A program made the translations under genes and the position numbers. A DNA stretch of 64,000 bases from Mesorhizobium ciceri WSM4083 (GTDB lineage Bacteria; Pseudomonadota; Alphaproteobacteria; Rhizobiales; Rhizobiaceae): NCBI RefSeq assembly GCF_000519305.1, contig NZ_JAFG01000006.1, forward strand, positions 62,001-126,000, read 5' to 3'. Under the pieces are notes generated by a model. It saw only the letters and a program-made list of their open reading frames with translations, searched no databases and was not told the origin of the DNA. Below, in pieces: positions 24,703 to 35,444 of the stretch (its first letter is position 1; each line of letters begins with the position of its first letter).

Positions 24703-25626
24703 TCAAAGCCCATCCAACGGAAACTTCAGGTACCGCCGGCCATTCGCTTCGGGTTCGGGCAGTCTCCCGCCATTCATGTTGACCTGCAGCGCATGCAGGA
24801 TCAGCCGCGGCATCGGCAGCGTCCCGTCGCGCGCCTCGCGCAGGGTGATAAACTCGGCCTCGCTGCGGACAGCGGCGAGATGAATGTTGGTGGCCTTCTG
24901 TATGGCGACCGTGCTCTCCCACAAAGGCTCGCGGCCGCCGGCCTGATAGTCATGGCCAACGAAGACGCGCGTCTCGTCCGGCAGCGCCAGAATGTCCTGG
25001 ATCGAGCGCCAAAGCCGCGCGGCGCTGCCTCCGGGAAAGTCCGTCCTCGCCGTGCCGCTGTCGGGCATGAACAGCGTATCGTGGACGAAGGCGGCATCAC
25101 CGATCACATAGGTGATCGAGGCCAGCGTGTGGCCGGGCGAGAACAGCACCTTGGCCGGAAGTGTGCCCACCCGGAAGGTTTCGCCTTCCGCAAACAGCCT
25201 GTCCCACTGCGAACCGTCGGCGGGAAAATCCGGCCAGTTGTAGATCGCCTTCCACAGTTTCTGGACGTCGACGACCCTGTCACCGATCGCTGTCGGCGCG
25301 CCGGTCTTCTCTCTCAGATAGTGCGCCGCCGAGAAATGGTCGGCATGCGGATGGGTATCGAGTATCCATTCGACGCTCAGCCCCTGCTCGCTGACGAAGT
25401 CGAGCAGGACGTCAGCATTTGTCGTTGCCGTGGCGCCGGATTTCTCGTCGAAATCGAGGATCGGATCGATGATGGCGCAGCGTTTCGTCGCCTGGTCGGC
25501 GACGACATACTGAATGGCCCCGGTCGGCTTGTCATAGAAGCCGCTGACCTGCGGCCTGGCCAAAGCTAGGTCCAATTTCGGCTTCCCCAACTCTCGGTCG
25601 TCAGGAATGATTTTCTCTGACGACAC
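24703..25626 (-). CDS. MBL-fold hydrolase, ETHE1/persulfide dioxygenase-like
   Basis: A 307-residue metallo-beta-lactamase-fold enzyme. The metal motif THPHADHFSAAHYL (HxHxDH) is at about 91-104, followed by LFSPGHTLASITYVIGD, FMPDSGTARTDFPGG and VFVGHDYQ. The GTARTDFPGG-type block is characteristic of ETHE1-like sulfur dioxygenases, which oxidise glutathione persulfide to sulfite. Convergent with rpoH, sharing its terminator region; divergent neighbours are in other operons. A related glyoxalase II-like hydrolase cannot be excluded. Confidence 0.8.
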   Translation of the reverse strand: MSSEKIIPDDRELGKPKLDLALARPQVSGFYDKPTGAIQYVVADQATKRCAIIDPILDFDEKSGATATTNADVLLDFVSEQGLSVEWILDTHPHADHFSAAHYLREKTGAPTAIGDRVVDVQKLWKAIYNWPDFPADGSQWDRLFAEGETFRVGTLPAKVLFSPGHTLASITYVIGDAAFVHDTLFMPDSGTARTDFPGGSAARLWRSIQDILALPDETRVFVGHDYQAGGREPLWESTVAIQKATNIHLAAVRSEAEFITLREARDGTLPMPRLILHALQVNMNGGRLPEPEANGRRYLKFPLDGL

Positions 25627-25718
25627 CCGAGAGGAGCATGGTTGTCCGCTCGAGTGAGCCAGTCAAGTATCATTTCGCTCGCGGCGACGGGAAAGCCAAA
25701 AACTGTTCCGAGGAGCGG

Positions 25719-26378
25719 TCAGGCAGATGGTTGCTTGGTCTTCCGCAGATACGGCAGGATGGTCTCGTAAGCGCCGAAGCGCTTGATCGCGTCCTCGTTG
25801 GAGACGGCAGCGGTGATGATGACGTCCTCGCCCTGCTTCCAGTTTGCCGGCGTCGCTACCTGATGCTTGGCAGTCAGCTGCATGGAATCGACCGCGCGCA
25901 AGATCTCGTCGAAGTTGCGGCCCGTGGTCATCGGGTAGGTCAGCACCAGCTTGATCTTCTTGTCCGGTCCGATGACATAGACCGAGCGCACCGTTGCGTT
26001 GTCGGCGGGCGTGCGGCCCTCCGATGTCTCGCCGGCGCCGCCTGGCAGCATGTCGTAGAGCTTGGCGACCTTGAGGTCCTTGTCGCCGATCAACGGATAG
26101 TTCACCGAATGGCCGGTCGCCGTCTTGATGTCGGCCTGCCACTTGCCGTGGCTTTCGACCGGATCGACCGAAATGCCGATGATCTTGACGTTGCGCTTCT
26201 TGAACTCGCCTTCGAGCCCGGCCATCGTGCCAAGCTCGGTCGTGCAGACCGGCGTGAAATTCTTGGGGTGACTGAACAGGATCGCCCATCCGTCACCGAT
26301 CCAGTCGTGGAATTTGATCGTCCCTTGCGTGGTCTCGGCGGTAAAATCCGGCGCAATGTCGTTGATACGAAGGCTCAT
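25719..26378 (-). CDS. 1-Cys peroxiredoxin (Prx6 type)
   Basis: A 219-residue thiol peroxidase that reduces H2O2 and organic peroxides. The peroxidatic site is HPKNFTPVCTTELGTMA with Cys45. No other cysteine occurs in the protein, so it must be of the 1-Cys type and needs an external thiol. The long C-terminal dimerisation part (VATPANWKQGEDVII) fits Prx6. ATG at 26378 is preceded by GGGAGA; the frame extends 20 codons further upstream without a better start. Confidence 0.92.
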   Translation of the reverse strand: MSLRINDIAPDFTAETTQGTIKFHDWIGDGWAILFSHPKNFTPVCTTELGTMAGLEGEFKKRNVKIIGISVDPVESHGKWQADIKTATGHSVNYPLIGDKDLKVAKLYDMLPGGAGETSEGRTPADNATVRSVYVIGPDKKIKLVLTYPMTTGRNFDEILRAVDSMQLTAKHQVATPANWKQGEDVIITAAVSNEDAIKRFGAYETILPYLRKTKQPSA

Positions 26379-26603
26379 GGTACATCTCCCCTGTAAACGG
26401 AACCCGTCGGCAGCGAGGAACGGCAAGCGGCAACTCATGCCGCCATCGAGCTGCCCCGCCCCGGCATCGTTGCATCTTAGCGCAAAAATCGTGACTGCAA
26501 GATAATATGAAACTCTTGTCGGCGGCAGGCGAGCATTTTTATGCTGCCGAATGCGCGGCGCGCGGATGAGAGCCTGTTGGGGCTGGACAGGAGCGATCCT
26601 GCC
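26379..26603 (-). promoter_or_regulatory. Probable peroxiredoxin promoter region
   Basis: A 225-bp gap between zapA (upstream on the same strand) and the peroxiredoxin. On the - strand CTTGCA and TAAGAT are separated by 16 bp in an AT-rich stretch near 26475-26505, a plausible -35/-10 pair. No recognised operator. Confidence 0.4.
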
Positions 26604-26969
26604 TCAGGTCTTGTTGACCGCCATTGTCACAGTCAGGTCTTCCATGCGCTGTGCCAGCGCGCCAAGCGCGTTGGTCAGCACGCTATCGCTCTTGTCGGCC
26701 TTGGTCAGAGCCTCGTCGCGGGTCTTGCGCAAGGTCAGCACTTCGCTTTCCATGCCCTTGACGCGTTTCTGCAACTCCGAGAGTTCATCCATCACCATGA
26801 TGCCGGCCATCACCGTCAGCCGCTGATCGCCGATCTCGCCGAACGAGTCCTTCAGGTGCGAAACATAGCGGTCGAAGCGCTCGGCAAGGTCGATCAGATG
26901 CTCTTCCTGGCCCTCGTCGCAGGCCATGCGATACTGCTTGCCGTCGATTGAAACCGTGACCTGTGCCAT
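26604..26969 (-). CDS. zapA: Cell division protein ZapA
   Basis: A 121-residue FtsZ-associated protein that bundles FtsZ filaments at mid-cell. It begins MAQVTVSIDGKQYRMACDEG, then EEHLIDLAERFDRYV, MAGIMVMDELSELQKRV and a C-terminal coiled coil. It is 11 bp downstream of the DUF4164 gene, one transcript. This pair is conserved in rhizobia. Confidence 0.9.
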   Translation of the reverse strand: MAQVTVSIDGKQYRMACDEGQEEHLIDLAERFDRYVSHLKDSFGEIGDQRLTVMAGIMVMDELSELQKRVKGMESEVLTLRKTRDEALTKADKSDSVLTNALGALAQRMEDLTVTMAVNKT

Positions 26970-26980
26970 CGGGCCAGCTC

Positions 26981-27253
26981 CTATCTGTCCAACACGGCGC
27001 GGATGGTTTCCATGGCGGTCACCAAACGTCGCGAGACTTCCTTGTTGGCATCTTCCAACCGTTCGGCACGCGCTTCGGAATTGTCGAGTTCCTGCGCCAG
27101 CCGCGAGCGATCGGCGTTCATCCGTTGCACCTCGGCCTCGGCTTCGGAGTAGTCGCGTTCATGCTCGAGCTTGGCCGCGACGGCATTTTCCAGCCCCTCG
27201 ATGGCTTTGCCCAGCCTCGCGATGACTTCCTTGAGTGTGGCTTCCCCGGTCAT
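26981..27253 (-). CDS. DUF4164-type short coiled-coil protein
   Basis: A 90-residue protein that is almost entirely coiled coil: ATLKEVIARLGKAIEGLENA, KLEHERDYSEAEAEVQRM, RLAQELDNSEARAERLEDAN. It matches the small DUF4164 proteins encoded just before zapA in Rhizobiales. Probably cytoplasmic; a role in division is inferred only from its neighbour. Confidence 0.8.
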   Translation of the reverse strand: MTGEATLKEVIARLGKAIEGLENAVAAKLEHERDYSEAEAEVQRMNADRSRLAQELDNSEARAERLEDANKEVSRRLVTAMETIRAVLDR

Positions 27254-27516
27254 GGCCTTCGTCCTGTGCCCTGCCCATCACCGAATCGTTCACGTTCAGA
27301 ACGCGTTATCTCTGAAACATTAGGCACCGGGTGAAGGCAACGTCAACAAAGCTCTCGCGACTGTCCCCCGCTAACGCTAATGTAGGTCCGCCGCCGGCAT
27401 CACAAGACCGGCAAATGTGCACCCGATTTGTTGACTAAAAGCCCGCGCCTGCTATGTGTCGCGCACCCTTTTCAAGGGCTCTCCCAAGCCCCCAAACCCC
27501 CACTTCTGGAGGAACC

Positions 27517-29508
27517 ATGACGTCGCGTGAACAACATGACCGGATGGCCAATGCGATTCGCTTTCTTTCCATGGACGCCGTCGAGAAGGCAAATTCCGGT
27601 CACCCCGGCCTGCCCATGGGTTGCGCCGACATCGCCACGGTGCTGTTCACGAAGTTCCTGAAATATGATCCGAAGGCCCCCCATTGGCCCGACCGCGACC
27701 GTTTCATCCTGTCTGCCGGCCATGGCTCGATGCTGCTCTATTCGCTGCTGCATCTGACCGGTTACGAGGACATGACCCTCGACCAGATCAAGCACTTCCG
27801 TCAGTTGGGCTCGAAGACCGCCGGCCATCCCGAATACGGCCATGCCACCGGCATAGAGACGACGACCGGCCCGCTCGGCCAGGGTCTCGCCAATTCGGTC
27901 GGCTTCGCGCTCGGCGAGCGCATCATGAACGCAGCCTTCGGCAACGACCTCGTCGACCATTACACCTACGTCCTGGCCGGTGACGGCTGCCTGATGGAAG
28001 GTGTGTCCCAGGAAGCCATCGCGCTTGCCGGCCACCTCAAGCTCAACAAGCTGATCGTCTTCTGGGACAACAACAACATCTCGATCGACGGTCCGGTCTC
28101 GCTGTCCGACAACACCGACCAGGTCGCCCGCTTCCAGGCCTCCGGCTGGAACGCCAGCCACATCGACGGCACCGATCCGGAAGCCATCGCCTATGCCATC
28201 GAGGCCGCCCGCCATTCCGACAAGCCGACCATAATCGCCTGCAAGACGACCATCGGCTTCGGCGCACCGACCAAGGCCGGCACCAACAAGGCGCACGGCT
28301 CGCCGCTCGGCGCTGAAGAGATCGCCGGCGCGCGAAAGTTCTTCAACTGGGATTCGCCGCCCTTCGAGATTCCGGCCGACATCCTCGACGCCTGGCGCAC
28401 CGCCGGCAAGGCCGGCGCCAAGCCTCGCACCGACTGGGAAGGCCGCCTGGCCAAGGCCGACGCCAAGCTGAAAGCCGAGTTCGAACGCCGCCTCAGTGGC
28501 AAGCTGCCATCCAATTTCGACGCCGTCATTGCCGACTACAAGAAGAAGCTTGTCGCCGACAAGCCGAAGGTCGCCACCCGTAAATCGTCCGAGATGGCGC
28601 TGGAGGTCATCAACGGCGCCGTGCCCGAGACCATCGGCGGTTCCGCCGACCTGACCGGCTCCAACAACACCAAGACCAGCCAGACCAAGAACATCACACC
28701 CGACGACTATGGCCAGCGCTATGTCCACTACGGCATCCGCGAGCATGGCATGGCCGCCGCGCTCAACGGCCTGACGCTGCATGGTGGCCTCATCGCCTAT
28801 GGCGGCACCTTCATGTGCTTCTCCGACTACGCCCGTCCGTCGATGCGGCTTGCATCGCTGATGGGCATCCGCTCGATTTTCGTCATGACCCATGATTCCA
28901 TCGGTCTGGGCGAAGACGGCCCGACCCACCAGCCGGTCGAGCATCTGGCCGCATTGCGCGCGATCCCCAACCACAATGTCTTCCGCCCGGCCGACGCGGT
29001 GGAAACCGCCGAATGCTGGCAGATCGCCCTGGAGTCGGAAAAGACGCCGTCGACCTTGGCGCTGACGCGCCAGAACCTGCCGACGGTGCGGACCGAATTC
29101 TCGGCCAAGAACCTGAGCAGCCAGGGTGCCTATGAGCTGGCTGCCGCCAGCGGCGAGGCCGCGGTGACGATCTTCGCCACCGGCTCCGAGGTCGAGATCG
29201 CGCTTGGCGCGCGCGAGCTGTTGGAAAAGCACGGTCATCCGACCCGCGTCGTCTCGGTTCCCTGCTTCGAACTGTTCGACCAGCAGAGCGACGACTACCG
29301 CAAGAAGACGATCGGCAATGCGCCTATCAAGATGGCGATCGAAGCCGGCATACGCCAGGGCTGGGATCACCTGATCGGTTCCGACGGCATCTTCGTCGGC
29401 ATGACCGGCTTCGGCGCCTCGGGCACGATCGAGCAACTCTATCCGCATTTCGGCATTACCGCCGAAGCCGCGGCCAAGGCGGCGGAAGCACGCTTGCACG
29501 CCAAGTAA
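27517..29508 (+). CDS. tkt: Transketolase
   Basis: A 663-residue thiamine diphosphate enzyme of the pentose phosphate and Calvin pathways, moving two-carbon units between sugar phosphates. ATG at 27517 follows TGGAGGAACC. Motifs: [13 protein letters not shown] near 28; the ThDP motif [13 protein letters not shown] with [27 protein letters not shown]; and [17 protein letters not shown]. The same-strand genes gap, pgk and aldolase follow, forming a carbon-metabolism block. Confidence 0.96.
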   Translation: MTSREQHDRMANAIRFLSMDAVEKANSGHPGLPMGCADIATVLFTKFLKYDPKAPHWPDRDRFILSAGHGSMLLYSLLHLTGYEDMTLDQIKHFRQLGSKTAGHPEYGHATGIETTTGPLGQGLANSVGFALGERIMNAAFGNDLVDHYTYVLAGDGCLMEGVSQEAIALAGHLKLNKLIVFWDNNNISIDGPVSLSDNTDQVARFQASGWNASHIDGTDPEAIAYAIEAARHSDKPTIIACKTTIGFGAPTKAGTNKAHGSPLGAEEIAGARKFFNWDSPPFEIPADILDAWRTAGKAGAKPRTDWEGRLAKADAKLKAEFERRLSGKLPSNFDAVIADYKKKLVADKPKVATRKSSEMALEVINGAVPETIGGSADLTGSNNTKTSQTKNITPDDYGQRYVHYGIREHGMAAALNGLTLHGGLIAYGGTFMCFSDYARPSMRLASLMGIRSIFVMTHDSIGLGEDGPTHQPVEHLAALRAIPNHNVFRPADAVETAECWQIALESEKTPSTLALTRQNLPTVRTEFSAKNLSSQGAYELAAASGEAAVTIFATGSEVEIALGARELLEKHGHPTRVVSVPCFELFDQQSDDYRKKTIGNAPIKMAIEAGIRQGWDHLIGSDGIFVGMTGFGASGTIEQLYPHFGITAEAAAKAAEARLHAK

Positions 29509-29659
29509 GATTCTGGGCCAGTTCGGCGAAAAACGGCTTCGCCGGGCTGGCCTAACTTAATCGATTTAAATCCACGCCACTGCGGCTGGATTCTTTCTGC
29601 TTCCGCCGCTATGAAACTGCGGACCCCTCGTCCGCCCTCCAACTCCCAGGGAGAGAATT

Positions 29660-30670
29660 ATGACCGTCAGAGTTGCCATCAACGGATTTGGCCGCATCGG
29701 CCGCAACATCCTGCGCGCTATCCATGAATCCGGCCGCAAGGACATCGACGTCGTCGCCGTCAACGACCTCGGCCCGGTCGAGACCAATGCGCACCTGTTG
29801 CGCTATGACAGCGTGCACGGCCGCTTCCCGCATGAAGTTTCGGTTTCCGGCGACCAGATCACCGTCGGCAAGGAGACGTTCAAGGTCACCGCGATCAAGG
29901 ATCCGACGCAGCTGCCGTGGAAGGAACTGGGCATCGACATCGCGCTCGAATGCACCGGCATCTTCACCGCCCGTGACAAGGCAGCGGCACATCTGACCGC
30001 CGGCGCCAAGCGCGTCATCGTTTCGGCCCCGGCCGAAGGCGCCGACCTCACCGTCGTCTACGGCATCAACCACGACCAGTTGACCAAGGACCATATCGTC
30101 ATCTCGAATGCCTCCTGCACCACCAACTGCCTGGCGCCGCTGGCAGCCGTGCTGCACGAAACGGTCGGCATCGAAAAAGGCATGATGACGACGATCCACT
30201 CCTACACCGGCGACCAGCCGACGCTGGATACCATGCACAAGGATCTCTACCGCGCCCGCGCTGCCGCCCTGTCGCAGATCCCGACCTCGACCGGTGCCGC
30301 CAAGGCGATCGGGCTGGTGCTGCCCGACCTCAAGGGCAAGCTCGACGGCATCTCGATCCGCGTGCCGACCCCGAACGTCTCGGTCGTCGATTTCAAGTTC
30401 ATCGCCAAGCGGTCGACCACGGTGCAGGAGATCAACGACGCGGTGATCGCCGCCTCCAACGGCAAGCTCAAGGGCATTCTCGGCGTCACCCATCACCCGA
30501 ACGTGTCGATCGACTTCAACCACGATCCGCGCTCCTCGATCATGGCGCTCGACCAGACCAAAGTGATGGACGGCAACTTCGTGTCGGTGCTGTCCTGGTA
30601 CGACAATGAATGGGGTTTCTCCAACCGCATGGGCGACACATCGGTCGCCTTCGGCAAGACCATCGCCTGA
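29660..30670 (+). CDS. gap: Glyceraldehyde-3-phosphate dehydrogenase, type I
   Basis: A 336-residue enzyme oxidising glyceraldehyde 3-phosphate to 1,3-bisphosphoglycerate with NAD(P). The N-terminal Rossmann motif is VAINGFGRIGRNILRA. The catalytic Cys lies in SNASCTTNCLAPLA. The C-terminal half has SYTGDQPTLDTMHKDLYRAR and WYDNEWGFSNRM. GGGAGAG precedes the ATG. 151 bp separate it from tkt; a terminator follows. Confidence 0.96.
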   Translation: MTVRVAINGFGRIGRNILRAIHESGRKDIDVVAVNDLGPVETNAHLLRYDSVHGRFPHEVSVSGDQITVGKETFKVTAIKDPTQLPWKELGIDIALECTGIFTARDKAAAHLTAGAKRVIVSAPAEGADLTVVYGINHDQLTKDHIVISNASCTTNCLAPLAAVLHETVGIEKGMMTTIHSYTGDQPTLDTMHKDLYRARAAALSQIPTSTGAAKAIGLVLPDLKGKLDGISIRVPTPNVSVVDFKFIAKRSTTVQEINDAVIAASNGKLKGILGVTHHPNVSIDFNHDPRSSIMALDQTKVMDGNFVSVLSWYDNEWGFSNRMGDTSVAFGKTIA

Positions 30671-30697
30671 TCACAAAATTCTCTTTTCGAGACTTGG

Positions 30698-30725
30698 AAC
30701 GCCCGGCTTTGCCCGGGCGTTTTTC
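30698..30725 (+). terminator. Rho-independent terminator after gap
   Basis: Stem ACGCCCGG...CCGGGCGT with a short loop, followed by TTTTTC. Confidence 0.85.
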
Positions 30726-30888
30726 ATGAGCGCAGCTTGCGCATTCCCAATTTGTGTCCTGCGCGCCAAAACATCCGAAAATCAGCGGCATAGGCCAAAA
30801 AACCACCCTGCCGCCTTGCACTGGTCACGTCTTCGCCCCACTCTCTCGCAAAGCAGGAGACAGACGAATTTGAGGGGCTGAATTCAGG

Positions 30889-32778
30889 ATGGAGCATGCG
30901 ATCTATCTCGTCACGCTGGTCGGCACAGCGCTTGTCGTCGCCGCCGCGTTTTCGAGCCTGATCGCCTTCCGCTTCGGCGCTCCTCTTCTGCTCCTGTTCC
31001 TGTGCATCGGCCTCGCCACCGGCACTGATGGTCTCGGCATCCAGTTCGACAACGCCCGCATCGCTTATTTTGCCGGCTCACTGGCGCTGGCCGTCATCCT
31101 GTTCGATTCCGGTTTCGGCACGCCGCTCAACGCCTTGCGGCAGGCAGCCGGCCCGGCGTTGTCGCTGGCGACCTTCGGCGTCATTCTGACCACCGGCCTG
31201 TTCGGCGCCGCCGCCCACTATCTGCTCGACCTCACCTGGCTGGAATCCTTCCTGCTCGGCGCCGCCGTCGCCTCCACCGATGCGGCCGCCGTGTTCTTCC
31301 TGCTGCGTGCCGGCGAGATCAATCTGCGCGAACGCGTGCGCTCGACGCTCGAGGTGGAATCCGGCACCAATGACCCTATCGCCATCTTCCTGACCATCAC
31401 GCTGGTCGAGATCATCGCCGCTCATGCCAATCCCGAGACCAACGTCCTGGTCACCAGCCTTTTCCTCGGCTTCCTCCTCAACATGGGTCTTGGCGCTGTC
31501 GTCGGCGTGCTCGGCGGCCTCGCCATCGTGCGCCTCGTCGACCGGCTCAATCTCGACCATGGCCTGCTGCCGATCTTCGTGCTGACCTTGTCGTTGATGG
31601 TGTTTGCCGCCGCCGGCGCCATTGGCGGCTCGGGCTTCCTGGCGGTCTATATCGCCGGTCTCATCTCGGGCAATTCCGATATCCGCGCCGTCACCATCCT
31701 CAAGCGCTTCCAGGACGGCATGTCGTGGCTGGCGCAGATCATCATGTTCCTCATTCTCGGCCTGTTCGCGACGCCGTCGCAGTTCCCGGCGATCATGGTA
31801 CCGGCGGTGCTGCTCGGCCTGTTCCTGATGTTCGTGGCGCGGCCGGTCGCCGTCTGGCTCTGCCTGATCCCGTTCCGCCTGCCCCGCCCCGAAGTCGCCT
31901 TCGTCTCCTGGGTCGGCCTGCGCGGCGCGGTGTCGATCCTGCTCGCCATCACCCCGCTGCTCGGCGGCCTGGAAAATGGCCGGGTCATCTTCAACACCGC
32001 CTTCATCATCGTTCTGGTATCGCTGGTCATCCAGGGCTGGACGGTCGGACCGCTGGCGCGCCGCCTCGGTTTGATCGTGCCGGCGCGGCTCGGCCCGCTC
32101 GACAAGGTCGAGCTTGAATTGCCGGGCTCCGCCCATCACGAGCTTCTTGCCTATCGCGTCGCACCCGGCAGCCCGGTGGCGCGCGGCGAGCGCATCCCAC
32201 GCTGGGCGCGGCCCTCGCTGGTGCTGCGCGACGGCCGCTCGATGCGCTTCCAGGACATGGGCCGGCTCGCCGCCGGCGACCAGGTCTACATTTTCGTGCC
32301 GGACCGCTATCCGCGCCTGCTCGACAAGCTGTTCGCCAGCCGTGCCGTGGTCGATCCCGAGGATGCTGATTTTTTTGGCGCCTTCGCTGTCGACCCCGCG
32401 CGCTCCGCCGCCGAACTGGAGGCCGCCTATACGCCGGGCCTGACCGAAGCTGAGCAAAAACTCACCGTTGGAGCGCTGGTCACGGCGCGGCTCGGCGGCC
32501 ATGCCGAATATGCCGACCGCGTCCTGCTCGGCCCGATAGAACTGATCGTCCGCGACGTCGACGACAAGGGCAAGATCATAGGCCTCGGTCTGTCGTTCGA
32601 GCCAACCGCGCCGGTGGCGCGGGTGCCGGTCTTCCTCAGCGCCGGCGAAATCGGCGACCGCGTCTCCGCCTTCATCCGCAACTGGCGCAAGCCGACCGAG
32701 ACGCAGGAGGCCGAGGCGCGGGCGGACGGGAAACCGGCCCCGGAGCCAGCCCCGGAAAAGGCAGCAACCGAAAGCTGA
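30889..32778 (+). CDS. Potassium/proton antiporter, CvrA/NhaP2 type (CPA1)
   Basis: A 629-residue inner membrane protein. The first 390 residues hold about 12 membrane spans, including GAAVASTDAAAVFFLL and ESGTNDPIAIFLTI, the Asp-containing ion-binding segments of CPA1 exchangers. After the last span come cytoplasmic TrkA-C-like (KVELELPGSAHHELLAYRV, about 405-475) and CorC/HlyC-like regions, typical of CvrA. A Pro/Ala/Glu-rich tail ends the protein. It exports K+ in exchange for H+. It sits between gap and pgk but after a terminator, so it is its own unit. Confidence 0.85.
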   Translation: MEHAIYLVTLVGTALVVAAAFSSLIAFRFGAPLLLLFLCIGLATGTDGLGIQFDNARIAYFAGSLALAVILFDSGFGTPLNALRQAAGPALSLATFGVILTTGLFGAAAHYLLDLTWLESFLLGAAVASTDAAAVFFLLRAGEINLRERVRSTLEVESGTNDPIAIFLTITLVEIIAAHANPETNVLVTSLFLGFLLNMGLGAVVGVLGGLAIVRLVDRLNLDHGLLPIFVLTLSLMVFAAAGAIGGSGFLAVYIAGLISGNSDIRAVTILKRFQDGMSWLAQIIMFLILGLFATPSQFPAIMVPAVLLGLFLMFVARPVAVWLCLIPFRLPRPEVAFVSWVGLRGAVSILLAITPLLGGLENGRVIFNTAFIIVLVSLVIQGWTVGPLARRLGLIVPARLGPLDKVELELPGSAHHELLAYRVAPGSPVARGERIPRWARPSLVLRDGRSMRFQDMGRLAAGDQVYIFVPDRYPRLLDKLFASRAVVDPEDADFFGAFAVDPARSAAELEAAYTPGLTEAEQKLTVGALVTARLGGHAEYADRVLLGPIELIVRDVDDKGKIIGLGLSFEPTAPVARVPVFLSAGEIGDRVSAFIRNWRKPTETQEAEARADGKPAPEPAPEKAATES

Positions 32779-32922
32779 CAAACCCGCTATGGAGGGCCGC
32801 CATTCATCCGCCCGCCGGCGCAGGATCGTGCCCCCTTCAAAATTTCGCTTCGAGCGCGCCTAAGCCTTGCATCGTCGCCGATGCGGGGTATGGTCCCCCG
32901 GTTTTTCGCGAAAGGAACCCGC

Positions 32923-34119
32923 ATGGCCGCCTTCAAGACACTCGACGATATCGGCAACATCAGCGGCAAGCGTGTGCTGGTGCGCGTCGACCTCAACGTG
33001 CCTGTCACTGAGGGCAAAGTCACCGACGCCACCCGCATCGAACGCATCGCGCCGACCATCGCCGAACTGTCCGGCAAGGGCGCCAAGGTCATCCTGCTCG
33101 CCCATTTCGGCCGGCCCAAGGATGGCCCCTCGCCCGAATTCTCGCTGGAGCCTATCGCCAAGGCGGCAGCCGACGTGCTCGGCCGCCCCGTCGGTTTCGC
33201 CTCGGACTGCGTCGGCGACACGGCCGGAAGCGCTGTCGCCGCCATGAACAAGGGCGACGTGCTGCTGCTCGAAAACACCCGCTTCTACAAGGCCGAGGAA
33301 AAGAATGACCCGGCTTTCACCGAAAAACTCGCCGCCAATGGCGATATCTTCGTCAACGACGCCTTCTCGGCCGCGCACCGCGCGCATTCTTCGACGGAAG
33401 GCCTGGCGCATCTGTTGCCGGCCTTTGCCGGCCGCACCATGCAGGCTGAGCTTGAGGCACTCGAGAAGGGACTGGGAAAACCGGTCCGTCCGGTCGTCGC
33501 CATTGTCGGCGGCGCCAAGGTCTCGACCAAGATCGACCTTTTGATGAACCTGGTGAAGAAGGTCGACGCACTCGTCATCGGCGGCGGCATGGCCAACACC
33601 TTTCTTGCCGCGCGCGGCACCGATGTCGGCAAATCGCTTTGCGAGCATGATCTGGCCTCAACCGCCAAGCAGATCATGATCGAGGCGGCCGAGGCCGGCT
33701 GCGCCATCATCCTGCCTGTCGACGGCGTCGTCGCCAGGGAGTTCAAGGCAGGCGCGGCCTGCGAGACCGTCGCCATATCGGATGTACCGGCCGACGGCAT
33801 GATCCTCGATGTCGGCGCCAAAACCGTGACGACCATCGGCGAATGGATCGACCGCGCCGCGACACTGGTCTGGAACGGCCCGCTCGGCGCCTTCGAGATC
33901 GCGCCCTTCGATCATGCGACGGTGGCGGCGGCCAAGCATGCGGCGGCGCGCACCAAGGAAGGCAGGCTGGTCTCGGTTGCCGGCGGCGGCGACACGGTGG
34001 CGGCGCTCAACCATGCCGGCGTCGCCGACGACTTCACCTATGTCTCGACCGCCGGCGGCGCTTTCCTGGAATGGATGGAAGGCAAGCCACTGCCCGGCGT
34101 CGACGTGTTGAAGCGCTGA
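32923..34119 (+). CDS. pgk: Phosphoglycerate kinase
   Basis: A 398-residue glycolytic kinase making ATP from 1,3-bisphosphoglycerate. ATG at 32923 follows AAAGGAACC. Motifs: [13 protein letters not shown] at the start; [66 protein letters not shown]; and [14 protein letters not shown] with [13 protein letters not shown] near the end, binding the nucleotide. Length is normal. Confidence 0.96.
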   Translation: MAAFKTLDDIGNISGKRVLVRVDLNVPVTEGKVTDATRIERIAPTIAELSGKGAKVILLAHFGRPKDGPSPEFSLEPIAKAAADVLGRPVGFASDCVGDTAGSAVAAMNKGDVLLLENTRFYKAEEKNDPAFTEKLAANGDIFVNDAFSAAHRAHSSTEGLAHLLPAFAGRTMQAELEALEKGLGKPVRPVVAIVGGAKVSTKIDLLMNLVKKVDALVIGGGMANTFLAARGTDVGKSLCEHDLASTAKQIMIEAAEAGCAIILPVDGVVAREFKAGAACETVAISDVPADGMILDVGAKTVTTIGEWIDRAATLVWNGPLGAFEIAPFDHATVAAAKHAAARTKEGRLVSVAGGGDTVAALNHAGVADDFTYVSTAGGAFLEWMEGKPLPGVDVLKR

Positions 34120-34253
34120 GGCTCCGAGGCGATCAACACTCGGAGAGCGAACAAGGCTGCCCGAGGCTTTCAATCGATTCGAGCTTTCCGATGCCATTCC
34201 TTTGGCGGTAGACTTCCGTTAAGCGCGGAACAACCGTTTCAGGAGAAGCAACA

Positions 34254-35279
34254 ATGAGCGAACGTCTCGAAGACATTGCCGCTGCGATCGTCGCCGATGG
34301 CAAGGGCCTGCTGGCCGCCGACGAAAGTTCCGGCACCATCAAGAAGCGCTTCGACGTCATCGGCGTCGAATCGACCGCCGACAGCCGCCGCGATTACCGC
34401 GAGATGATGTTCCGCACCAGGGACGCGATGACCCGCTACATCTCCGGCGTCATCCTCTATGATGAGACGATCCGCCAGAAGGCCGCCGACGGCACACCGC
34501 TGGTCGACATCATCAAGGCGGCCGGCGCCATCCCCGGCATCAAAGTCGATGCCGGCGCCAAGCCACTGGCAGGCTTTCCCGGCGATACCATCACCGAAGG
34601 CCTCGACGGCCTGCGCGAGCGCCTTGCCGACTACTACAAGCTCGGCGCCCGCTTCGCCAAATGGCGCGCGGTGATCGATATCGATATCGCCAAGGGCGTG
34701 CCTTCGGGGACCTCGATCGGCTCCAACGCCCATGCGCTCGCCCGCTATGCCGCCCTTTGCCAGGAAGCCGGCATCGTGCCTATCGTCGAGCCGGAGGTGC
34801 TGATGGATGGCGCCCACGACATCGACACGTGCTACGAGATCTCGAAAGCAACGCTGATCAAACTTTATGACGAACTCCATGCAGCGCGCGTCGTGCTGGA
34901 AGGCACTATCCTGAAACCGAACATGGTGCTGGCCGGCAGGAAATCGGGCAAGGTGAGCAGCCCCGAAGAAGTCGCCGAAAAGACCATAAAACTATTCCGC
35001 GAAACCGTGCCGGCAGCGGTGCCGGGCATCGCCTTCCTCTCCGGCGGCCAGGAGGACGAGGAGGCGACCGCCAACCTCAACGCCATCAACGCCATCGGGC
35101 CGCACCCGTGGAAGCTGACCTTCTCCTATGGCCGCGCGCTGCAGGCCGCGCCACAGAAAGCCTGGAGCGGCAAGGCCTCGAACGTTGCCGCCGGTCAGGC
35201 CGCCTTCACCCATCGCGCCCACATGAACCATCTGGCAGCGCTCGGAAAATGGAAGGCGAGCCTGGAACAGGCCGCCTGA
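34254..35279 (+). CDS. Class I fructose-bisphosphate aldolase
   Basis: A 341-residue Schiff-base aldolase splitting or forming fructose 1,6-bisphosphate. It starts MSERLEDIAAAIVADGKGLL and has AADESSGTIKKRF, KWRAVIDI, the VLEGTILKPNMVLAG segment with the lysine that forms the Schiff base, and GIAFLSGGQEDEEATANLNA. AGGAG lies before the ATG. It closes the tkt-gap-pgk-aldolase block; a terminator follows. Confidence 0.95.
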   Translation: MSERLEDIAAAIVADGKGLLAADESSGTIKKRFDVIGVESTADSRRDYREMMFRTRDAMTRYISGVILYDETIRQKAADGTPLVDIIKAAGAIPGIKVDAGAKPLAGFPGDTITEGLDGLRERLADYYKLGARFAKWRAVIDIDIAKGVPSGTSIGSNAHALARYAALCQEAGIVPIVEPEVLMDGAHDIDTCYEISKATLIKLYDELHAARVVLEGTILKPNMVLAGRKSGKVSSPEEVAEKTIKLFRETVPAAVPGIAFLSGGQEDEEATANLNAINAIGPHPWKLTFSYGRALQAAPQKAWSGKASNVAAGQAAFTHRAHMNHLAALGKWKASLEQAA

Positions 35280-35303
35280 CCACAGTCCTTTCTTCCTCCT
35301 TCG

Positions 35304-35333
35304 AACCCGGGCCGATGCGCCCGGGTTTTTTGT
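35304..35333 (+). terminator. Rho-independent terminator after the aldolase
   Basis: Stem AACCCGGGC/GCCCGGGTT with a four-to-five-base loop, followed by TTTTTTG. Confidence 0.88.
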
Positions 35334-35444
35334 TTGTGACTTGCCGGGCTTGGGGCGGAGCCTCTCCGTCCTTATTTCCTCTCGGGCGATGTCGGGTTGT
35401 GCTCATCCCGAACGTCCTTGGAATGACACTTCAGGGAGAGGTTC

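Noticed and set aside
26379..26603. 6S RNA downstream of zapA
   Set aside because: In some bacteria ssrS lies beside zapA. I could not see a long 6S-type hairpin with a central bubble here.
27472..29499. 675-residue open frame antisense to tkt
   Set aside because: Shadow of transketolase, which has all its motifs in the + frame. The antisense protein is low-complexity G/R/D rich.
31078..32781. 567-residue open frame antisense to the antiporter
   Set aside because: Compositional shadow (E/D/G/R-rich) of a membrane protein gene read backwards.
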